DNA of 64,000 nucleotides, from NCBI RefSeq assembly GCF_000367345.1, contig NZ_BARE01000018.1:1-64000 (forward strand). Reading direction: 5' to 3'. Source of the DNA: Sphingobium xenophagum NBRC 107872. Its GTDB lineage: Bacteria > Pseudomonadota > Alphaproteobacteria > Sphingomonadales > Sphingomonadaceae. The notes below the pieces were generated by a model. The model was not told the DNA's origin. It was given only the letters and a program-made list of their open reading frames with translations, and did not search any database. The translations under genes and the position numbers were made by a program. Of this stretch, positions 63,199-64,000 are shown piece after piece (within the stretch, counting starts at the first letter, position 1; each line of letters starts with the position of its first letter).

Positions 63199-64000
63199 CC
63201 CCTGCCCCGATAACCCCAGCCCCCGTGCCCACCGTCCCCTTCGCCCTCGATTCCCGGCAGCAGGCCGCGCGCGCCTGGTTCGAATCGCTGCGCGACCGAA
63301 TCTGCGCCGCGTTCGAGGCGATCGAGCGGGAGGCCGGCAGCGAGGCCCGCTTTGCCTACACCCATTGGGACCGCGAAGCCGAAGGGCAGGCGCCCGGCGA
63401 AGGCGGCGGCGGCGTGCGCGGGGTGATGAAGGGCAAGATTTTCGAGAAGGTCGGCGTCAACGTCTCCACCGTCGGCGGGGAGTTCGCCCCCGGATTCGCG
63501 CAGACGATCCACGGCGCGGCCGAAAACCCCGCCTTCTTCGCCACCGGCATCAGCCTGGTCGCGCATATGGCCAATCCCCACGTTCCTGCCGTGCATATGA
63601 ACACGCGCTATCTGGTGACGACCAAAAGCTGGTTCGGCGGCGGCGCGGACCTGAACCCGCCCTTGCCGCGCGAGGAGGATACGGCCTATTTTCACGATGT
63701 GCTGAAACGCGCCTGTGATGCGCATGACGGGGACTATTATCCCCGCTTCAAGGCGTGGGCCGACGAGTATTTCTACATTCCCCATCGCGGCGTGCATCGC
63801 GGGGTCGGCGGGATTTTCTACGATCATCTGGAATGTGCCGACGATGCCGGGTTCGACGCCAACTTCGCCTTTACCCGCGCGGTGGGCGAGGCTTTTCTGG
63901 AGGCGTATCCGCCGATCGTAAGGCGGCGCATGAGCGACGAATGGAGCAAGGCGGACTATGCCCAAATGCTGGAATGGCGCGGCCGCTATGCCGAATTCAA
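63195..64000 (+). CDS. hemF: Coproporphyrinogen III oxidase, oxygen-dependent (partial, runs off the window end)
   Basis: HemF converts coproporphyrinogen III to protoporphyrinogen IX. From ATG 63195 the frame stays open to the last base (about 268 codons). Family segments are clear: GGVRGVMKGKIFEKVGVNVS, PAVHMNTRYLVTTKSWFGGGADLNP, and HRGVGGIFYDHLE. It is coupled to trmL by a four-base overlap. The C terminus lies outside the window. Confidence 0.95.
   Translation, partial: MTPAPITPAPVPTVPFALDSRQQAARAWFESLRDRICAAFEAIEREAGSEARFAYTHWDREAEGQAPGEGGGGVRGVMKGKIFEKVGVNVSTVGGEFAPGFAQTIHGAAENPAFFATGISLVAHMANPHVPAVHMNTRYLVTTKSWFGGGADLNPPLPREEDTAYFHDVLKRACDAHDGDYYPRFKAWADEYFYIPHRGVHRGVGGIFYDHLECADDAGFDANFAFTRAVGEAFLEAYPPIVRRRMSDEWSKADYAQMLEWRGRYAEF

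Noticed and set aside
1..64000. Prophage, CRISPR, toxin-antitoxin, restriction or integrative element
   Set aside because: I looked for integrases, transposases, repeat-spacer arrays, small paired genes and foreign-looking blocks, and found none. Base composition and gene density look even throughout.

Overview
The window is a contiguous piece of an alphaproteobacterial chromosome, most likely from the Sphingomonadaceae (Sphingobium/Sphingomonas type). This rests on gene content and protein style: CckA and CpdR of the CtrA phosphorelay, a class I lysyl-tRNA synthetase, TamA/TamB, an N-formylglutamate amidohydrolase beside cpdR, a bacteriophytochrome with an HWE kinase and fused receiver, RcnB-family periplasmic proteins, high GC, and short intergenic palindromes of the TTCGACAGGCTC kind that are common in sphingomonads. 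Nearly all of it is densely packed core genome. I saw no transposase, integrase, phage gene, CRISPR array, restriction-modification or recognisable defence cluster.

Layout. 0-8 kb: a secreted hypothetical protein, hom, a small secreted protein, glpX with a strong terminator, a MerC-domain membrane protein with a Zur-like box in front, a MASE1-PAS-GGDEF diguanylate cyclase, and a clade 3 catalase. 8-13.7 kb: clpS, a phasin with an operator-like inverted repeat around its promoter, PHA synthase phaC, the aminotransferase alaC, a DUF2721 protein, and an orphan 2Fe-2S small subunit of a molybdenum hydroxylase. 13.7-19.5 kb: a bphO-bphP red-light sensing operon, then two rcnB-like genes flanking a 2OG-Fe(II) hydroxylase. 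19.6-28 kb: lysS, a PilZ protein, an XPD/DinG-type helicase, sixA, a GNAT protein, a MerR regulator, tRNA-Glu and recJ. 28-36.8 kb: tamA-tamB, a transglutaminase-like protein that lacks its usual Asp, and recA with an SOS box. 36.8-41.9 kb: a single-domain receiver, cckA, a DUF2062 gene, smpB and dapA. 41.9-53.3 kb: a lytic transglycosylase, greB, a 61-residue protein, a soluble CBS-chemoreceptor fusion, ppk2, aspS, rnd, an I78-type lipoprotein, a DUF4440 protein, terC and class I fbp. 53.6-64 kb: an OatA-like acyltransferase, N-formylglutamate amidohydrolase, cpdR, dctA, tRNA-Val, mtnN, apt, petABC (cytochrome bc1), trmL and hemF, the last cut by the window end.

How the genes connect. Carbon storage is represented by phasin and PhaC, with phaR, phaA and phaB elsewhere. 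Gluconeogenesis is represented twice, by two unrelated fructose-1,6-bisphosphatases. Aspartate-family amino acid synthesis has hom and dapA. Envelope assembly has tamAB, the lytic transglycosylase and the acyltransferase. Signalling has cckA, cpdR, two FATGUY-like receivers (one fused to BphP), a diguanylate cyclase, a PilZ protein and a cytoplasmic chemoreceptor. MtnN and Apt could act in sequence: adenine release, then salvage. Haem links hemF, cytochrome bc1, catalase and the haem oxygenase that makes the BphP chromophore.

No wholly new multi-gene system is evident. The points most worth a second look are the operator pair on the phasin promoter, the Zur-like box at the MerC gene, the three-hairpin leader of the second rcnB gene, the RcnB-hydroxylase-RcnB cluster, the CBS-chemoreceptor fusion, the Asp-less transglutaminase, and the orphan 2Fe-2S subunit.
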